Shown here: one piece after another, positions 43,104 through 53,457 of the stretch
Layout of the letters: each line of letters begins with the position of its first letter
How positions within the stretch are numbered: the first letter of the stretch is position 1
Source of the DNA: Herminiimonas contaminans
GTDB taxonomy: Bacteria > Pseudomonadota > Gammaproteobacteria > Burkholderiales > Burkholderiaceae_D
Assembly (NCBI RefSeq): GCF_015645465.1
Contig: NZ_JADOEL010000021.1
Span: 1 to 64,000 of the forward strand
Direction of reading: 5' to 3'
Length of the DNA stretch: 64,000 nucleotides
The notes under the pieces: generated by a model
The model's database searches: none
Told to the model about the DNA's origin: nothing
The model's input: only the letters and a program-made list of their open reading frames with translations
Position numbers and translations under genes: made by a program

Positions 43104-43382
43104 GTGGCTTTACTTGAGTACAAAGGGTACGTTATTTCGGTAACGGCAACCGAACAGACATGGGGCTTCTCATTCGGTGAATGGGGCGGGACATATCGCG
43201 TCTGGCATAAGGAAAACCTGACACCGATAGAAGGTGTAATCGAAGGATGCGAAACCTCTGCGTTTGAAGCAGAGCAGCGCACCTTGCGCATCGTCAAGGT
43301 TGCGATCGATGAAGCAACCTCGAAAACCAGCGAACAGTTAATGCAGTCGCTCAGCCAATTGGGCGAACGCTTCGCGATGTAA
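43104..43382 (+). CDS. Hypothetical protein
   Basis: This 92-residue soluble protein starts at GTG after AGGA. The N half is beta-rich and aromatic (YKGYVISVTATEQTWGFSFGEWGGTYRVW) and the C half helical. No family recognised. The ModE-like palindrome and stem-loop upstream hint at Mo-linked regulation, which is speculative. Confidence 0.6.
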   Translation: MALLEYKGYVISVTATEQTWGFSFGEWGGTYRVWHKENLTPIEGVIEGCETSAFEAEQRTLRIVKVAIDEATSKTSEQLMQSLSQLGERFAM

Positions 43383-43461
43383 GCACACCCTGTATTGCAT
43401 CCATCCTTTCAACTGATCTGATGCCTGCACCTGTGACATCAGATCAGCGACACACTCCCGC

Positions 43462-43971
43462 TTACCAATACTTCGGATACTTATTCTTGCGTACGACGTT
43501 GTTGTAGAACATCGCAACCAACACCAGTATGCAAGCACCTATCAGTGTCGGGAAGATCAAAAAATTCCATCCTGGCATACCGAGGAAAACAATCACCGGA
43601 TTAGAACCTGCCGGCGGATGTACGACACGGAACGCCATCATCACGATGATGGCAGTCGCCACCGCCAAACCCAGCGCCCACCAGTGCGGACCAAACACAT
43701 ACAAATAAAACAGACCTGACAAACTGCTCAGGAAATGTCCGGCGATGACATTGCGCGGTTGTGCCAATGGCGTGTCGGGTAAAGCAAAAACAATGACGCA
43801 CGATGCACCGAACGATCCGAGTATCAGGATCGCCTGCGTATAGTCTGCCGCCAGTGCAATGACACTGATGGCGATGAAGCCGCCGAGGCCGGACAACATG
43901 ACGTTGCCGAATGTGGGTTGTGGTGGCAGCGACATACTGCTGCTAAAAAATTTCTTGATGGGATTGGACAT
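43462..43971 (-). CDS. HPP-family membrane protein
   Basis: This 169-residue inner-membrane protein has four helices and the name-giving motif HPPAGSNPVIVFLG. A basic N-terminus (SNPIKKFFSSSM) precedes the first helix. HPP proteins are of uncertain function; some act in nitrite transport in chloroplasts. The start ATG 43971 follows AGGA; the frame opens 11 codons earlier. Separated from the formate dehydrogenase gene upstream by two terminators. Confidence 0.85.
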   Translation of the reverse strand: MSNPIKKFFSSSMSLPPQPTFGNVMLSGLGGFIAISVIALAADYTQAILILGSFGASCVIVFALPDTPLAQPRNVIAGHFLSSLSGLFYLYVFGPHWWALGLAVATAIIVMMAFRVVHPPAGSNPVIVFLGMPGWNFLIFPTLIGACILVLVAMFYNNVVRKNKYPKYW

Positions 43972-44025
43972 GAAAGATCCTGGCGAGTAGATGTCTGCAG
44001 ACAAAGCAGCAGAAGCATCTCGAAT

Positions 44026-44101
44026 AAAAAAATGCCGACGTCATTACTGCACGTCGGCACTCAGTAAAAATAGTCAGCCACCAGATCCGGTCATCCGGTG
44101 G
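44026..44101 (-). terminator. Tandem terminators after NAD formate dehydrogenase
   Basis: Two hairpins on the minus strand: AGCCACCGGA/TCTGGTGGCT (44074-44101) and TGCCGACGT/ACGTCGGCA (44033-44059), the second followed by T7. Confidence 0.85.
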
Positions 44102-44118
44102 CTTACCGTTTCGTCGAA

Positions 44119-45321
44119 TTACGCTACTTTAAATTTCGCAGCTTCTTCCGAACCTTTGGTTGCGTTACCGTCACTGTAGGAGTGAGCGCCGACGCCTGCC
44201 AGTTTGCCGCCTTGAACGATGAGGTATTCGTCACGGATAGGGCGACCTTCAAAGTAGCATTCCAGGATTTCGCGGGTACCTGCTGCGTAACGGGTTTGTG
44301 CCGTCAGGCTGGTGCCGGAAATGTGTGGTGTCATGCCGTGGTGCGGCATGGTGCGCCATGGATGGTCTTTTGGTGCTGGTTGTGGGAACCAGACGTCGCC
44401 AGCGTAACCAGCCAGTTGACCGCTCTTCAATGCTGCAACAATCGCGTCGCGATCGCACAGTTTGCCGCGTGCGGTGTTGATGATGTACGAACCACGCTTG
44501 AAGTTTTTCAAGGTTTTTTCGTTGATCATGTGTTCTGTTTCTGGGTGCAGCGGGCAGTTCAGCGTCACAACGTCACAGACTTTGGTCAGGCTGTCGAGTG
44601 TGCTGTGGTAGGTCAGGTTCAGTTCTTTTTCAACTGCTTCTGGCAGACGGTGGCGATCCATGTAGTGCAGTTTGACGTCGAATGGTTTCAACAGGCGCAG
44701 TACGCGCAGACCGATACGACCAGCAGCAACCGTACCCACGCTCATTGCTTCCAGATCGTAGGAACGTTCTACGCAGTCAGCAATGTTCCAGCCGCCGTTG
44801 ATCACCTGGTTGTACGAAGGGATGTAGTTACGTACTTGCGACAGGATCATCATGACGACGTGTTCTGCAACGCTATGGCTGTTGCAATAGGTCACTTCGG
44901 CAACGGTGATGTTGTGCTTGTTCGCTGCTTCCAGGTCGGTGTGATCGGAACCGATACCAGCTGTCACGATCATTTTCAGTTTCTTGGCTTTAGCGATGCG
45001 TTCTGCTGTCATATATGCAGGCCAGAATGGTTGCGAGATGATGATCTCTGCATCGTGCAATTCTTTGTCGAGGACGCTGTCTGCGCCGTCTTTGCTGGAA
45101 GTAACAACCAGGGTGTGGCCGTTCGATTCCAGGTATTTACGCAGGCCCAGTTCACCGGATACGCTACCGAGCAGTGTGCCTGGTTTGAAATCGATACCTT
45201 TAGGTGTCGGCAGTGTTTGGCCGTCTGGGTAGATCGATGGTTGCGCTACGTCATCACGTGCGTAGGTTTTAGGATAACCGTTGACTGGATCATCATACAA
45301 AACACATAAAACTTTTGCCAT
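44119..45321 (-). CDS. fdh: NAD-dependent formate dehydrogenase (metal-independent)
   Basis: This 400-residue enzyme oxidises formate to CO2 with NAD+. It belongs to the 2-hydroxyacid dehydrogenase fold and closely resembles the Pseudomonas sp. 101 enzyme. Substrate residues are visible: QPFWPAY, the Asn in TYCNSHSVAEH, Arg in NTARGKLCDRD, Gln in WFPQPAPKDHPW and His in PHISGT. The cofactor loop is AAGRIG, and Asp in YMDRHRLP favours NAD over NADP. It needs no molybdenum, unlike fdsGBACD nearby. ATG 45321 follows GGAGA. A LysR gene lies upstream in the same direction. Confidence 0.96.
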   Translation of the reverse strand: MAKVLCVLYDDPVNGYPKTYARDDVAQPSIYPDGQTLPTPKGIDFKPGTLLGSVSGELGLRKYLESNGHTLVVTSSKDGADSVLDKELHDAEIIISQPFWPAYMTAERIAKAKKLKMIVTAGIGSDHTDLEAANKHNITVAEVTYCNSHSVAEHVVMMILSQVRNYIPSYNQVINGGWNIADCVERSYDLEAMSVGTVAAGRIGLRVLRLLKPFDVKLHYMDRHRLPEAVEKELNLTYHSTLDSLTKVCDVVTLNCPLHPETEHMINEKTLKNFKRGSYIINTARGKLCDRDAIVAALKSGQLAGYAGDVWFPQPAPKDHPWRTMPHHGMTPHISGTSLTAQTRYAAGTREILECYFEGRPIRDEYLIVQGGKLAGVGAHSYSDGNATKGSEEAAKFKVA

Positions 45322-45470
45322 GTTACTTCTCCATAAGATTGGTTGCATAAAATTGCTGGCTACACCGAATCGAAAATTGCTGGCGGTAGCTGAATTCTCT
45401 TTTTCTTCTGCACACGGACATCAAGATGTATGTCCAGCGCAGCCATCTTATGGAGTAAGTTTTTTACGGT

Positions 45471-46409
45471 CTAATCGTTTGATGTGATGGGCTGATAGCC
45501 TCCGCTTATGTATGCATCAAATTGCGCTTGCAGATTAATCTGTTCGGCTATGCTGCGCGCTGCCACCACGATAGGCGAACAGGGTTCGTGGTCGAGTGAG
45601 ATCAAGCCAATCGAACGACTCAATTCAGGCACGATAGGGATCGCCATCATGCCGTCACGCAATTCAAACAGGTAGAGCAAGCTATGCGGCACCACGCTAA
45701 ATAAATCCGCGTGACGAACATGGGAATACAAGGCAAACACCGAATCCGTTTCCACCACCACATTCGGATGCACCTCGGCGCGACGAAATGCCGCATCGAC
45801 GATGCGACGATTTTGCATATGTGAAGTGAGCAGACATAGCGGCAGCTCTGATGCTTCTTCCCAGCTCACATCTTCTTTCCCGTCCGGCATGCTGCCGCTA
45901 CGTGCCAGCAACATATAGCGTTCACGATATAGAGGCTGCACATGGAAACCATTGAGTCGCTGGTCTTCCAGATAAGTCAGGCCGACATCCAGTTCAAAGT
46001 CGTCCAGCCTGCGCATGATTTCTTCGGTACTTAAAGAAAGCACCAGTTGCCGCAAGTCCGCATGCTGGGCACGGCAACGACCGGTCAGCAAGGAAACAAT
46101 AGGCATCGTGGTCGGGATTGCTCCCAGGCGTAACGTGCCACTCAGCTTGACGCGCGACATCGATGCCTCCTGCTTCAGGCCTTCCAGTGCCGCCAGCGTC
46201 TGCCGCGCCCAGTCCAGGATGCGCTCACCTTCCGGCGTAAAGCCCTGGAAACGCTGGCCGCGCTGCACGATGGCTATGCCCAGTTCGGTTTCCAGATTCC
46301 GCACTGCCGCTGACAGCGCCGGTTGCGAGACACAACAAATTTCAGCTGCGCGGGCGAAGTGTTTTTCCCGGGCAAGGGTGACGAGGTAATCGAGCTGACG
46401 TACAAACAT
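45471..46409 (-). CDS. LysR-family transcriptional regulator
   Basis: This 312-residue protein has an N-terminal winged HTH (QLDYLVTLAREKHFARAAEICCVSQPALSAAVRNLE) and a C-terminal co-inducer domain (LSGTLRLGAIPTTMPIVSLL). Its stop is 149 bases before the start of the NAD formate dehydrogenase gene in the same orientation, so it probably controls it; formate as inducer is a guess. It is divergent from modE. Confidence 0.88.
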   Translation of the reverse strand: MFVRQLDYLVTLAREKHFARAAEICCVSQPALSAAVRNLETELGIAIVQRGQRFQGFTPEGERILDWARQTLAALEGLKQEASMSRVKLSGTLRLGAIPTTMPIVSLLTGRCRAQHADLRQLVLSLSTEEIMRRLDDFELDVGLTYLEDQRLNGFHVQPLYRERYMLLARSGSMPDGKEDVSWEEASELPLCLLTSHMQNRRIVDAAFRRAEVHPNVVVETDSVFALYSHVRHADLFSVVPHSLLYLFELRDGMMAIPIVPELSRSIGLISLDHEPCSPIVVAARSIAEQINLQAQFDAYISGGYQPITSND

Positions 46410-46583
46410 CGGGATAACCTGTAGAAAAGAGGTGGCAGGACATACGGGGGAGGGAATGCAGGACCTGCTTCATCTTATCCGCTTATGCGCGATTTTCCGG
46501 AATGCCCCTGCTGCCAAAGTGCCCAATAGACCAACGGAGTTCACGATACACAAATAGAATGGCAATACTTCACCCTGTTCTCG

Positions 46584-46606
46584 TTATGTCGTTAAAAGTT
46601 ATATCG
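46584..46606 (+). promoter_or_regulatory. Mo-regulon-like element before modE
   Basis: A 23-bp stretch containing two direct nonamers, GTTATGTCG (46583) and GTTATATCG (46598), 15 bases apart. It is almost identical to 42172-42194 before the TonB receptor/ModE-like pair. It lies 74 bases before modE, where ModE autoregulation is expected. Confidence 0.65.
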
Positions 46607-46679
46607 TGTATAGTATCAACTTTTAGAGCGACTTTTGCTGAACAGCCCTTCATCATTTTTTAAAAAGATATCGACTGTT

Positions 46680-47474
46680 ATGAGCAAGACAACTTCGCCC
46701 ATCAAACTGGAAGGTCTGTCCAAATCGCGCGGCAAGCGCTGGGATCATTTGGAGCTGCTGGAGCGTATCGATGCTTCGGGCTCCATTTCCGCTGCCGCAA
46801 GCGCCATGGGCATGAGTTACAAAGCCGCCTGGCAAGCCGTCGAATCGGTGAACAACCTGTCGCACGAACCGCTGGTCATACGCCAGCCGGGTGGCAGCAC
46901 CGGTGGCGGCACTTGCCTGACCGAGTATGGCAGGCGTGTGGTTGCCACCTATCGCCGCCTCGAGCAGGAGTGGGCAGCAGTACCGGCGGCTATAGGCCGC
47001 ACCATGGACGATTTTGATCAGTACTACACAATGAGCAGGAGATTCGATATGCAAACCAGCGCACGCAACCAGTTCCTCGGCACCGTCAGTGCCGTCAAGA
47101 AGGGCGCGGTCAATGCGGAAGTCATACTCGATATCGGCAATGGTGCCCAACTGGCAGCCATTATCACCAATGACAGCGCAGATCACCTGGCGCTGGAAGT
47201 CGGCTCTGAAGCTTATGCGCTGGTGAAAGCGCAATGGATCATCCTCACTGTAGAAACTAATTTCAAAACCAGTGCACGCAATTCCCTGACCGGCACCGTG
47301 GTCCGTTGCCAGGAAGGTGCAGTCAATGCAGAAGTCGTGATCGAACTGCCGGGCGGTAAAACCGTGGCATCGATCATCACCAATGAAAGCGTGAAGACAC
47401 TCGGTTTAAAAGAAGGTGTACGTGCCACAGCCATGATCAAGGCATCGCACATCATTCTGGCGGTGCCCGCCTAA
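46680..47474 (+). CDS. modE: Molybdate-responsive transcriptional regulator ModE
   Basis: This 264-residue protein has the ModE N-terminal winged HTH (LLERIDASGSISAAASAMGMSYKAAWQAVE; wing PGGSTGGGTCLTEYGRRVV). Two TOBE/MOP molybdate-binding repeats follow, SARNQFLGTVSAVKKGAVNAEV and SARNSLTGTVVRCQEGAVNAEV. Full length for the family. It leads the modE-modA-modB-modC series. The frame opens earlier at TTG 46635; ATG 46680 fits the family length. Confidence 0.95.
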   Translation: MSKTTSPIKLEGLSKSRGKRWDHLELLERIDASGSISAAASAMGMSYKAAWQAVESVNNLSHEPLVIRQPGGSTGGGTCLTEYGRRVVATYRRLEQEWAAVPAAIGRTMDDFDQYYTMSRRFDMQTSARNQFLGTVSAVKKGAVNAEVILDIGNGAQLAAIITNDSADHLALEVGSEAYALVKAQWIILTVETNFKTSARNSLTGTVVRCQEGAVNAEVVIELPGGKTVASIITNESVKTLGLKEGVRATAMIKASHIILAVPA

Positions 47475-47486
47475 AAGGTTTTTTAA

Positions 47487-48260
<774 letters not shown>

Positions 48261-48271
48261 GAGAGGTTCTG

Positions 48272-48946
48272 TTGTTCACCGATCCTAATATCGGTGCGAT
48301 TGTCCTGACCCTCAAGCTCGCCAGTCTCACCACTATCATTCTTCTCTTGATAGGTACGCCTCTGGCGTGGTGGCTGGCGCGCACACGTTCCTGGTTGAAA
48401 GGCCCGGTAGGCGCGTTCGTTGCGCTGCCTATCGTGCTGCCGCCTACCGTCATCGGCTTCTATTTGCTGGTGGCGCTGGGCCCCAATGGCCCGGTCGGAC
48501 AGCTGACGCAGGCTATGGGCTTAGGCACCTTGCCCTTCAGTTTTACCGGCCTGGTGGTCGGTTCGGTTTTTTACTCGATGCCCTTCGTAGTACAACCTAT
48601 CCAGAACGCTTTTGAGGCGATGGGCGATCGCCCGCTCGAAGTGGCCGCTACTTTGCGTGCGTCCCCACTCGATACTTTTTTCAGTGTCACCCTGCCATTG
48701 GCCAAACCCGGTTACCTGACCGCGATCGTGATGGGCTTTGCTCATACCGTCGGCGAGTTCGGCGTGGTGCTGATGATAGGCGGCAATATCCCGAATCAAA
48801 CACGCATGATTTCTGTACAAATTTACGACCATGTAGAAGCACTTGAGTACGCGCAAGCGCATTGGCTGGCAGCCGGTATGCTGGTGTTCTCTATGCTGGT
48901 ACTGATCATCCTGTACACCTTGAATCCAACCGGACGGCGCAAATGA
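48272..48946 (+). CDS. modB: Molybdate ABC transporter, permease
   Basis: This 224-residue inner-membrane protein has five to six helices. It has the EAA-type loop contacting the ATPase ([29 protein letters not shown]) and [23 protein letters not shown], typical of ModB. The start is TTG at 48272 after GAGAGG. It overlaps modC by four bases (ATGA). Confidence 0.95.
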   Translation: MFTDPNIGAIVLTLKLASLTTIILLLIGTPLAWWLARTRSWLKGPVGAFVALPIVLPPTVIGFYLLVALGPNGPVGQLTQAMGLGTLPFSFTGLVVGSVFYSMPFVVQPIQNAFEAMGDRPLEVAATLRASPLDTFFSVTLPLAKPGYLTAIVMGFAHTVGEFGVVLMIGGNIPNQTRMISVQIYDHVEALEYAQAHWLAAGMLVFSMLVLIILYTLNPTGRRK

Positions 48947-50019
48947 GCGATATCCGAGCACGATTCAATATCGCTTACAGTGCGTTCAAACTGGATGTAG
49001 ACCTGAGCTTGCCGGGTCGTGGCGTGACTGCATTATTTGGTCCGTCCGGCTCCGGCAAAACTACCTGCCTGCGGGCGATGACCGGACTGGAGCGCTTTCC
49101 CGGCTCCTATCTGGAAGTCAACGGTGAAGTCTGGCAGGACGACGAACGTAATATCTTCCTGCCGACGTTCAAACGGCCACTGGGTTATGTGTTCCAGGAA
49201 GCCAGCCTGTTTCCACACCTGAGCGTACAGCGCAATCTGGAATACGGCATGCGCCGGGTTCCGCGCGCCATGCATCAGGTCTCGCTGGATCAGGCGGTGG
49301 CCTTGCTGGATATCGGCCATCTCTTGCAACGCAATCCGGACAAGCTATCGGGCGGTGAACGTCAGCGCGTTGCCATCGCCCGCGCACTGGCGACCAGCCC
49401 GCGCATCCTGTTAATGGATGAACCGCTGGCCGCACTCGACAGCAAGCGCAAGGAAGAAATCATGCCGTATCTGGAAAGACTGCATGATGAGCTGGACATC
49501 CCGGTCATCTACGTCAGCCATTCGTCGGACGAGGTCGCGCGCCTGGCCGATCATTTGGTGCTGCTGGAAAACGGCAAAGTCGTCGCCAGCGGTGCCACCA
49601 GTGATCTGATGACGCGCCTGGATCTGAATTTCGCCCACGGCGATACGGCCAGTGCATTGGTGGCCGCAACGGTGACTGCACATGACGCAAGCTTCCATCT
49701 GACTTCTGCCGAGTTCTCCGGTGGCCAGCTGTTGTTACCGCAACAGGCCGCCACCATCGGTCAGCAGATCCGCGTACGGATACAGGCGCGTGACGTCAGC
49801 TTAAGCCTGACACCACAACGTGATAGCAGTATCTTGAATATTGTCCCGGCAACCGTCGCAGAGTTGTCTGACGATGCAGCGGGGCAGGTGATGATAGGAC
49901 TGGATGCAAATGGCACGCGCCTGCTGGCACGTATCACGCGCAAATCATGCGAGGCCATGGGCCTGGCGCTGGGTACGCCAGTGTTTGCACAAATCAAGGG
50001 TATCGCTATTCTTAAATAG
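48943..50019 (+). CDS. modC: Molybdate ABC transporter, ATPase
   Basis: This 358-residue protein has Walker [14 protein letters not shown], signature [15 protein letters not shown], Walker [13 protein letters not shown] and the switch His in [12 protein letters not shown]-terminal TOBE/MOP domain is expected in residues 290-358. The ATG at 48943 overlaps the modB stop; the open frame upstream lies inside modB and is not used. It is the last gene of the mod operon. Confidence 0.95.
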   Translation: MSDIRARFNIAYSAFKLDVDLSLPGRGVTALFGPSGSGKTTCLRAMTGLERFPGSYLEVNGEVWQDDERNIFLPTFKRPLGYVFQEASLFPHLSVQRNLEYGMRRVPRAMHQVSLDQAVALLDIGHLLQRNPDKLSGGERQRVAIARALATSPRILLMDEPLAALDSKRKEEIMPYLERLHDELDIPVIYVSHSSDEVARLADHLVLLENGKVVASGATSDLMTRLDLNFAHGDTASALVAATVTAHDASFHLTSAEFSGGQLLLPQQAATIGQQIRVRIQARDVSLSLTPQRDSSILNIVPATVAELSDDAAGQVMIGLDANGTRLLARITRKSCEAMGLALGTPVFAQIKGIAILK

Positions 50020-50029
50020 CGACACCTCT

Positions 50030-51118
50030 TTAGATGGCTGCCATTTTTGCGTGGCCGAAAGCTTCCGACAGCAACAGGATCTTGCCGGTGTCACTGGAAT
50101 CATACCCGGCAAGACCATTAATCACTTTGCGGAAATATCCTGACTGCACGACGTCTATGACCAACTGTATCAGCGGGTCATCCATGATGGACAAGGGCAG
50201 CGCCAGGAAATAGCGTTCACGTATCAAAGGAATGAAGTCCAGGCTGAAACGTTGTGCTGCGGTCTGCACGCCTACGCCCACATCAGCCATGCCGCTGGCT
50301 ATATAAGCAGCGACCGCTGAATGGGTGAATTCATTGCTTTGATAGCCTTCGATATCAAACGGCGAGATATTCGCGCCTGCCAGCATCAGCTCCAGCAGCA
50401 TGCGGGTGCCGGAACCAATTTGCCGGTTCACGAAGCGCACGCCTGGCCGTTTCAGATCTTGTAAAGTTTGTATGCCTTTCGGATTGCCAGGTGCCACAAA
50501 CATGCCCTGGGTACGTATGGCCAGATGGATCAGGCAGTGTTCACGCGGATTGAGCCACTGGGTATAGCGCTCCACCGCTTTCTTCTCAAAGTCCCCGAGC
50601 GGCACGTGAAAGCCCGCCAGATCACATTCATTTCGTGACAAAGCAGCAACTGCATCGGTACTGTTGCGATAACGCAAATCGACCGGCAGATTGGCTTCTG
50701 TTAATTGATGCAGCAAGGCATCGACCGCAAAACCATGGCTGGCGTCGAGGCGGAGCGGCTTGGTTTTGCCGACGATGGTTTTGCCGATTTCGCTTTCCAG
50801 CTCGGAAGCCAGACTTTCCAGGGTAGGGGACAGGCGCGCGCGGATGCGGCGATCCGCCCAGATCAATTTTTCCGCCAAAGGCGTCAATGTCGTCCCGCGA
50901 CCGCGATCCGTATTTAACAAAGCCGTACCGAAAAGTTTTTCCGCTTCGCGCAGCAAGCCCCAGGAATAGCGATATGACAAGTCGACCAGGCGCGCGGCCT
51001 TGGAGATCGAACCGGTCTTCTGGATCGACATTAATAGATTGAGCAATACCGCCGTGTCCAGCGGGGCGTCATTGCTGTGGGTAATTTCCCAATGGGGATT
51101 AATGACAACTTTAAACAT
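50030..51118 (-). CDS. fdsR: ModE-type HTH regulator with PBP-like sensor (FdsR-like)
   Basis: This 362-residue protein has a ModE/LysR-type winged HTH at the N-terminus (LLMSIQKTGSISKAARLVDLSYRYSW, wing DRGRGTTLTPLAEKL). A periplasmic-binding-protein-like domain follows (LRLDASHGFAVDALL, SRNECDLAGFHVPLGDF, FVNRQIGSGTRMLLELML), the type that binds small anions. It is divergent from fdsG, the position of the fds regulator in related beta-proteobacteria. Convergent with modC, ten bases apart. The gene name follows context. Confidence 0.8.
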   Translation of the reverse strand: MFKVVINPHWEITHSNDAPLDTAVLLNLLMSIQKTGSISKAARLVDLSYRYSWGLLREAEKLFGTALLNTDRGRGTTLTPLAEKLIWADRRIRARLSPTLESLASELESEIGKTIVGKTKPLRLDASHGFAVDALLHQLTEANLPVDLRYRNSTDAVAALSRNECDLAGFHVPLGDFEKKAVERYTQWLNPREHCLIHLAIRTQGMFVAPGNPKGIQTLQDLKRPGVRFVNRQIGSGTRMLLELMLAGANISPFDIEGYQSNEFTHSAVAAYIASGMADVGVGVQTAAQRFSLDFIPLIRERYFLALPLSIMDDPLIQLVIDVVQSGYFRKVINGLAGYDSSDTGKILLLSEAFGHAKMAAI

Positions 51119-51269
51119 AAGCCATACCGCCTATCAGTTCGCTAATGCAAGCGACGGGTGTCCTTGATGTAGCGTTTACGCCTCTTTTTAGGTTATGCAG
51201 AAGATAGCCTATTGAAGCTAGTGTTTACCAGTGCTACCTTTCGGATGTTGCAAAGGTGCGCCCGCAAAC

Positions 51270-51291
51270 TATATGCTATAAAAAGCATATA
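51270..51291. promoter_or_regulatory. Palindromic operator between fdsR and fdsG
   Basis: TATATGCT (51270-51277) and AGCATATA (51284-51291) are perfect 8-bp inverted arms with a 6-base A/T spacer. It lies in the 273-base divergent region, 101 bases before fdsG. It is probably the FdsR site or another metal/formate-responsive operator. Confidence 0.6.
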
Positions 51292-51391
51292 TACAAGATA
51301 ATTTTTAACAAGGAAGCAGTATGGTTTCGTTCGATTTCACGACCTCGCGGCAAGTAGTATTGCCATCGGTGTCGCTAGCTGGAGACTCTAA

Positions 51392-51871
51392 GTGAACACC
51401 CAAACCCAATTTGATCTGGCCGCGGTCGAGGCCATTATTGCACAGCGCAAAGCTACACCTGGCGCGCTTTTGCCTATCCTGCACGACATCCAGGGCGTGG
51501 TTGGTTATATCCCGCCTAGCGTGGTTCCTGCGATTGCTGAGGGCTTGAACATCTCGCGCGCAGAAGTACACGGCGTGATCACCTATTACCACTTCTTCCG
51601 TCAACATCCGGTCGGCGAACACGTCGTCCAGATCTGCCGTGCAGAAGCTTGCCAGGCACGCGGTTGCGAATCGCTGGCTGACCATGCCAAAGAATTGCTG
51701 GGCTGTGATTTCCACGGCACCACAGACGATAACAAATTCACCTTGCAAACCGTGTACTGCCTCGGCCAATGCGCCAGCGGCCCGGCGATCCAGATCGACG
51801 ACGATCTGTACGCCCGCGTCTCCAAGGAAAAATTCAATAGCCTGATCCAGGCCAAGCGAGGTGTGCAATGA
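51392..51871 (+). CDS. fdsG: NAD-dependent formate dehydrogenase, gamma subunit
   Basis: This 159-residue NuoE-like protein carries one [2Fe-2S] cluster (Cys in CRAEACQARGC and YCLGQCASGP). It is part of the soluble cytoplasmic FdsABG diaphorase module, passing electrons to FMN/NAD+. The start is GTG after GGAG. It overlaps fdsB by four bases (ATGA). Confidence 0.95.
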   Translation: MNTQTQFDLAAVEAIIAQRKATPGALLPILHDIQGVVGYIPPSVVPAIAEGLNISRAEVHGVITYYHFFRQHPVGEHVVQICRAEACQARGCESLADHAKELLGCDFHGTTDDNKFTLQTVYCLGQCASGPAIQIDDDLYARVSKEKFNSLIQAKRGVQ

Positions 51872-53424
51872 CCGTAACCATTTTTGTTCCACGCGACTCG
51901 ACCGCCCTGGCGCTCGGCGCCAATGAAACCGCAGCAGCGATCGAACGCGAAGCCAAGGCGCGCGGCATCGATATCAAACTGGTACGCAACGGTTCGCGCG
52001 GCATGTTCTGGCTGGAGCCACTGGTTGAAGTAGCGACCGACGCTGGCCGTATCGGCTTTGGTCCTATCGAAGCGCACGAAGTTGCTGGTCTGTTCGACGC
52101 TGGCTTCACCACCGGTGGCAGCCATCCGAAAGCACTGGGCCTGACCGAAGAAATCCCATACCTGAAGAAACAGGAACGCCTGCAATTCGTACGCGTCGGC
52201 ATTACCGATCCAGTTTCGCTGGACGACTACCTGGCGCACGAAGGTTACGTTGGCCTGAAAAAAGCCATCGCGATGGAACCTGCTGCCATCGTGCAGGAAG
52301 TGACCGACTCCGGCCTGCGTGGTCGCGGCGGTGCAGCTTTCCCTACCGGTATCAAATGGAAAACCGTGTTGGGCGCAGAAGCTCCTCAAAAATACATCGC
52401 CTGTAACGCCGACGAAGGCGACTCCGGCACCTTCTCCGATCGCATGGTGATGGAAGATGATCCATTCATGCTGATCGAAGGCATGACCATCGCTGGCCTG
52501 GCAGTCAAGGCTACCGAAGGTTATATCTATGTGCGTTCCGAATACCCGCACTCGATCGCCAACCTGAACGAAGCAATCGCTGCCGCCAACGCTGCCGGTT
52601 ACCTCGGCGAAAACATTCTCGGTTCCGGCCGCACTTTCAACCTGCAAGTACGCAAAGCCGCTGGTGCTTACGTTTGCGGCGAAGAAACCGCGATGCTGGA
52701 AAGTATCGAAGGCAAACGCGGCATGGTACGCGCCAAACCGCCACTGCCAGCGCTGCAAGGCTTGTTCGGCCAGCCTACCGTTATCAATAACGTTATTTCG
52801 CTGTCCGCTGTACCGCTGATTCTGTCGCGCGGCGCAGAGTTCTACAAAAACTACGGCATGGGTCGTTCGCGCGGCACCTTGCCCATGCAACTGGCAGGCA
52901 ACCTGAAATACGGCGGCCTGGTAGAAAAAGCATTCGGCGTGACCTTGCGCGAATTGCTGTACGACTTTGGCGGCGGCTCGGAATCCGGTCGTCCTATCCG
53001 TGCAGTACAAGTTGGCGGCCCACTCGGTGCCTACATGCCTGAGTCGCTGTTCGACACCCCGTTTGACTATGAAGCATTCGCTGCTGTTGCCTCGACTGTA
53101 GGCCATGGTGGCTTGGTCGCCTTCGACGATACCGTCGATATGGCCAAACAAGCACGTTACGCGATGCACTTCTGTGCAGAAGAGTCGTGCGGCAAGTGCA
53201 CACCGTGCCGGATTGGTTCGACACGTGGTGTAGAAGTTATGGACAAAATCATCGCTAACCAGAATCGGCCACAGCAAATCCATCTGCTGCGTGATTTGTG
53301 CGATGTGATGGTAACGGGATCGCTATGTGCGATGGGTAACATGACACCATTCCCGGTGTTGTCTGCCCTGAACCACTTCCCAGAAGATTTCGGCGATCAA
53401 AAAACATTGGCAAACGCGGCTTAA
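51868..53424 (+). CDS. fdsB: NAD-dependent formate dehydrogenase, beta subunit
   Basis: This 518-residue NuoF-like subunit has a thioredoxin-like N-terminal region (about 1-130). The NADH/FMN-binding part has GRGGAAFPTGIKWKTV and CNADEGDSGTFSDR. Later PGAYVCGEE-like AGAYVCGEETAMLESIEG and a [4Fe-4S] set SCGKCTPCRIGSTRG are visible. It reduces NAD+ in the FdsABG enzyme. Confidence 0.96.
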   Translation: MTVTIFVPRDSTALALGANETAAAIEREAKARGIDIKLVRNGSRGMFWLEPLVEVATDAGRIGFGPIEAHEVAGLFDAGFTTGGSHPKALGLTEEIPYLKKQERLQFVRVGITDPVSLDDYLAHEGYVGLKKAIAMEPAAIVQEVTDSGLRGRGGAAFPTGIKWKTVLGAEAPQKYIACNADEGDSGTFSDRMVMEDDPFMLIEGMTIAGLAVKATEGYIYVRSEYPHSIANLNEAIAAANAAGYLGENILGSGRTFNLQVRKAAGAYVCGEETAMLESIEGKRGMVRAKPPLPALQGLFGQPTVINNVISLSAVPLILSRGAEFYKNYGMGRSRGTLPMQLAGNLKYGGLVEKAFGVTLRELLYDFGGGSESGRPIRAVQVGGPLGAYMPESLFDTPFDYEAFAAVASTVGHGGLVAFDDTVDMAKQARYAMHFCAEESCGKCTPCRIGSTRGVEVMDKIIANQNRPQQIHLLRDLCDVMVTGSLCAMGNMTPFPVLSALNHFPEDFGDQKTLANAA

Positions 53425-53457
53425 TCGGCAGCCTAAGCTTAGAAACTGGAGCGAAAA

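Noticed and set aside
42845-43297. 150-codon leftward frame
   Set aside because: Overlaps the better-supported 43104 gene and the leader hairpin; no motif.
51601-53283. 560-codon leftward frame opposite fdsB
   Set aside because: Composition is the antisense of the fds genes, rich in Cys, His and Phe; the sense genes are certain.
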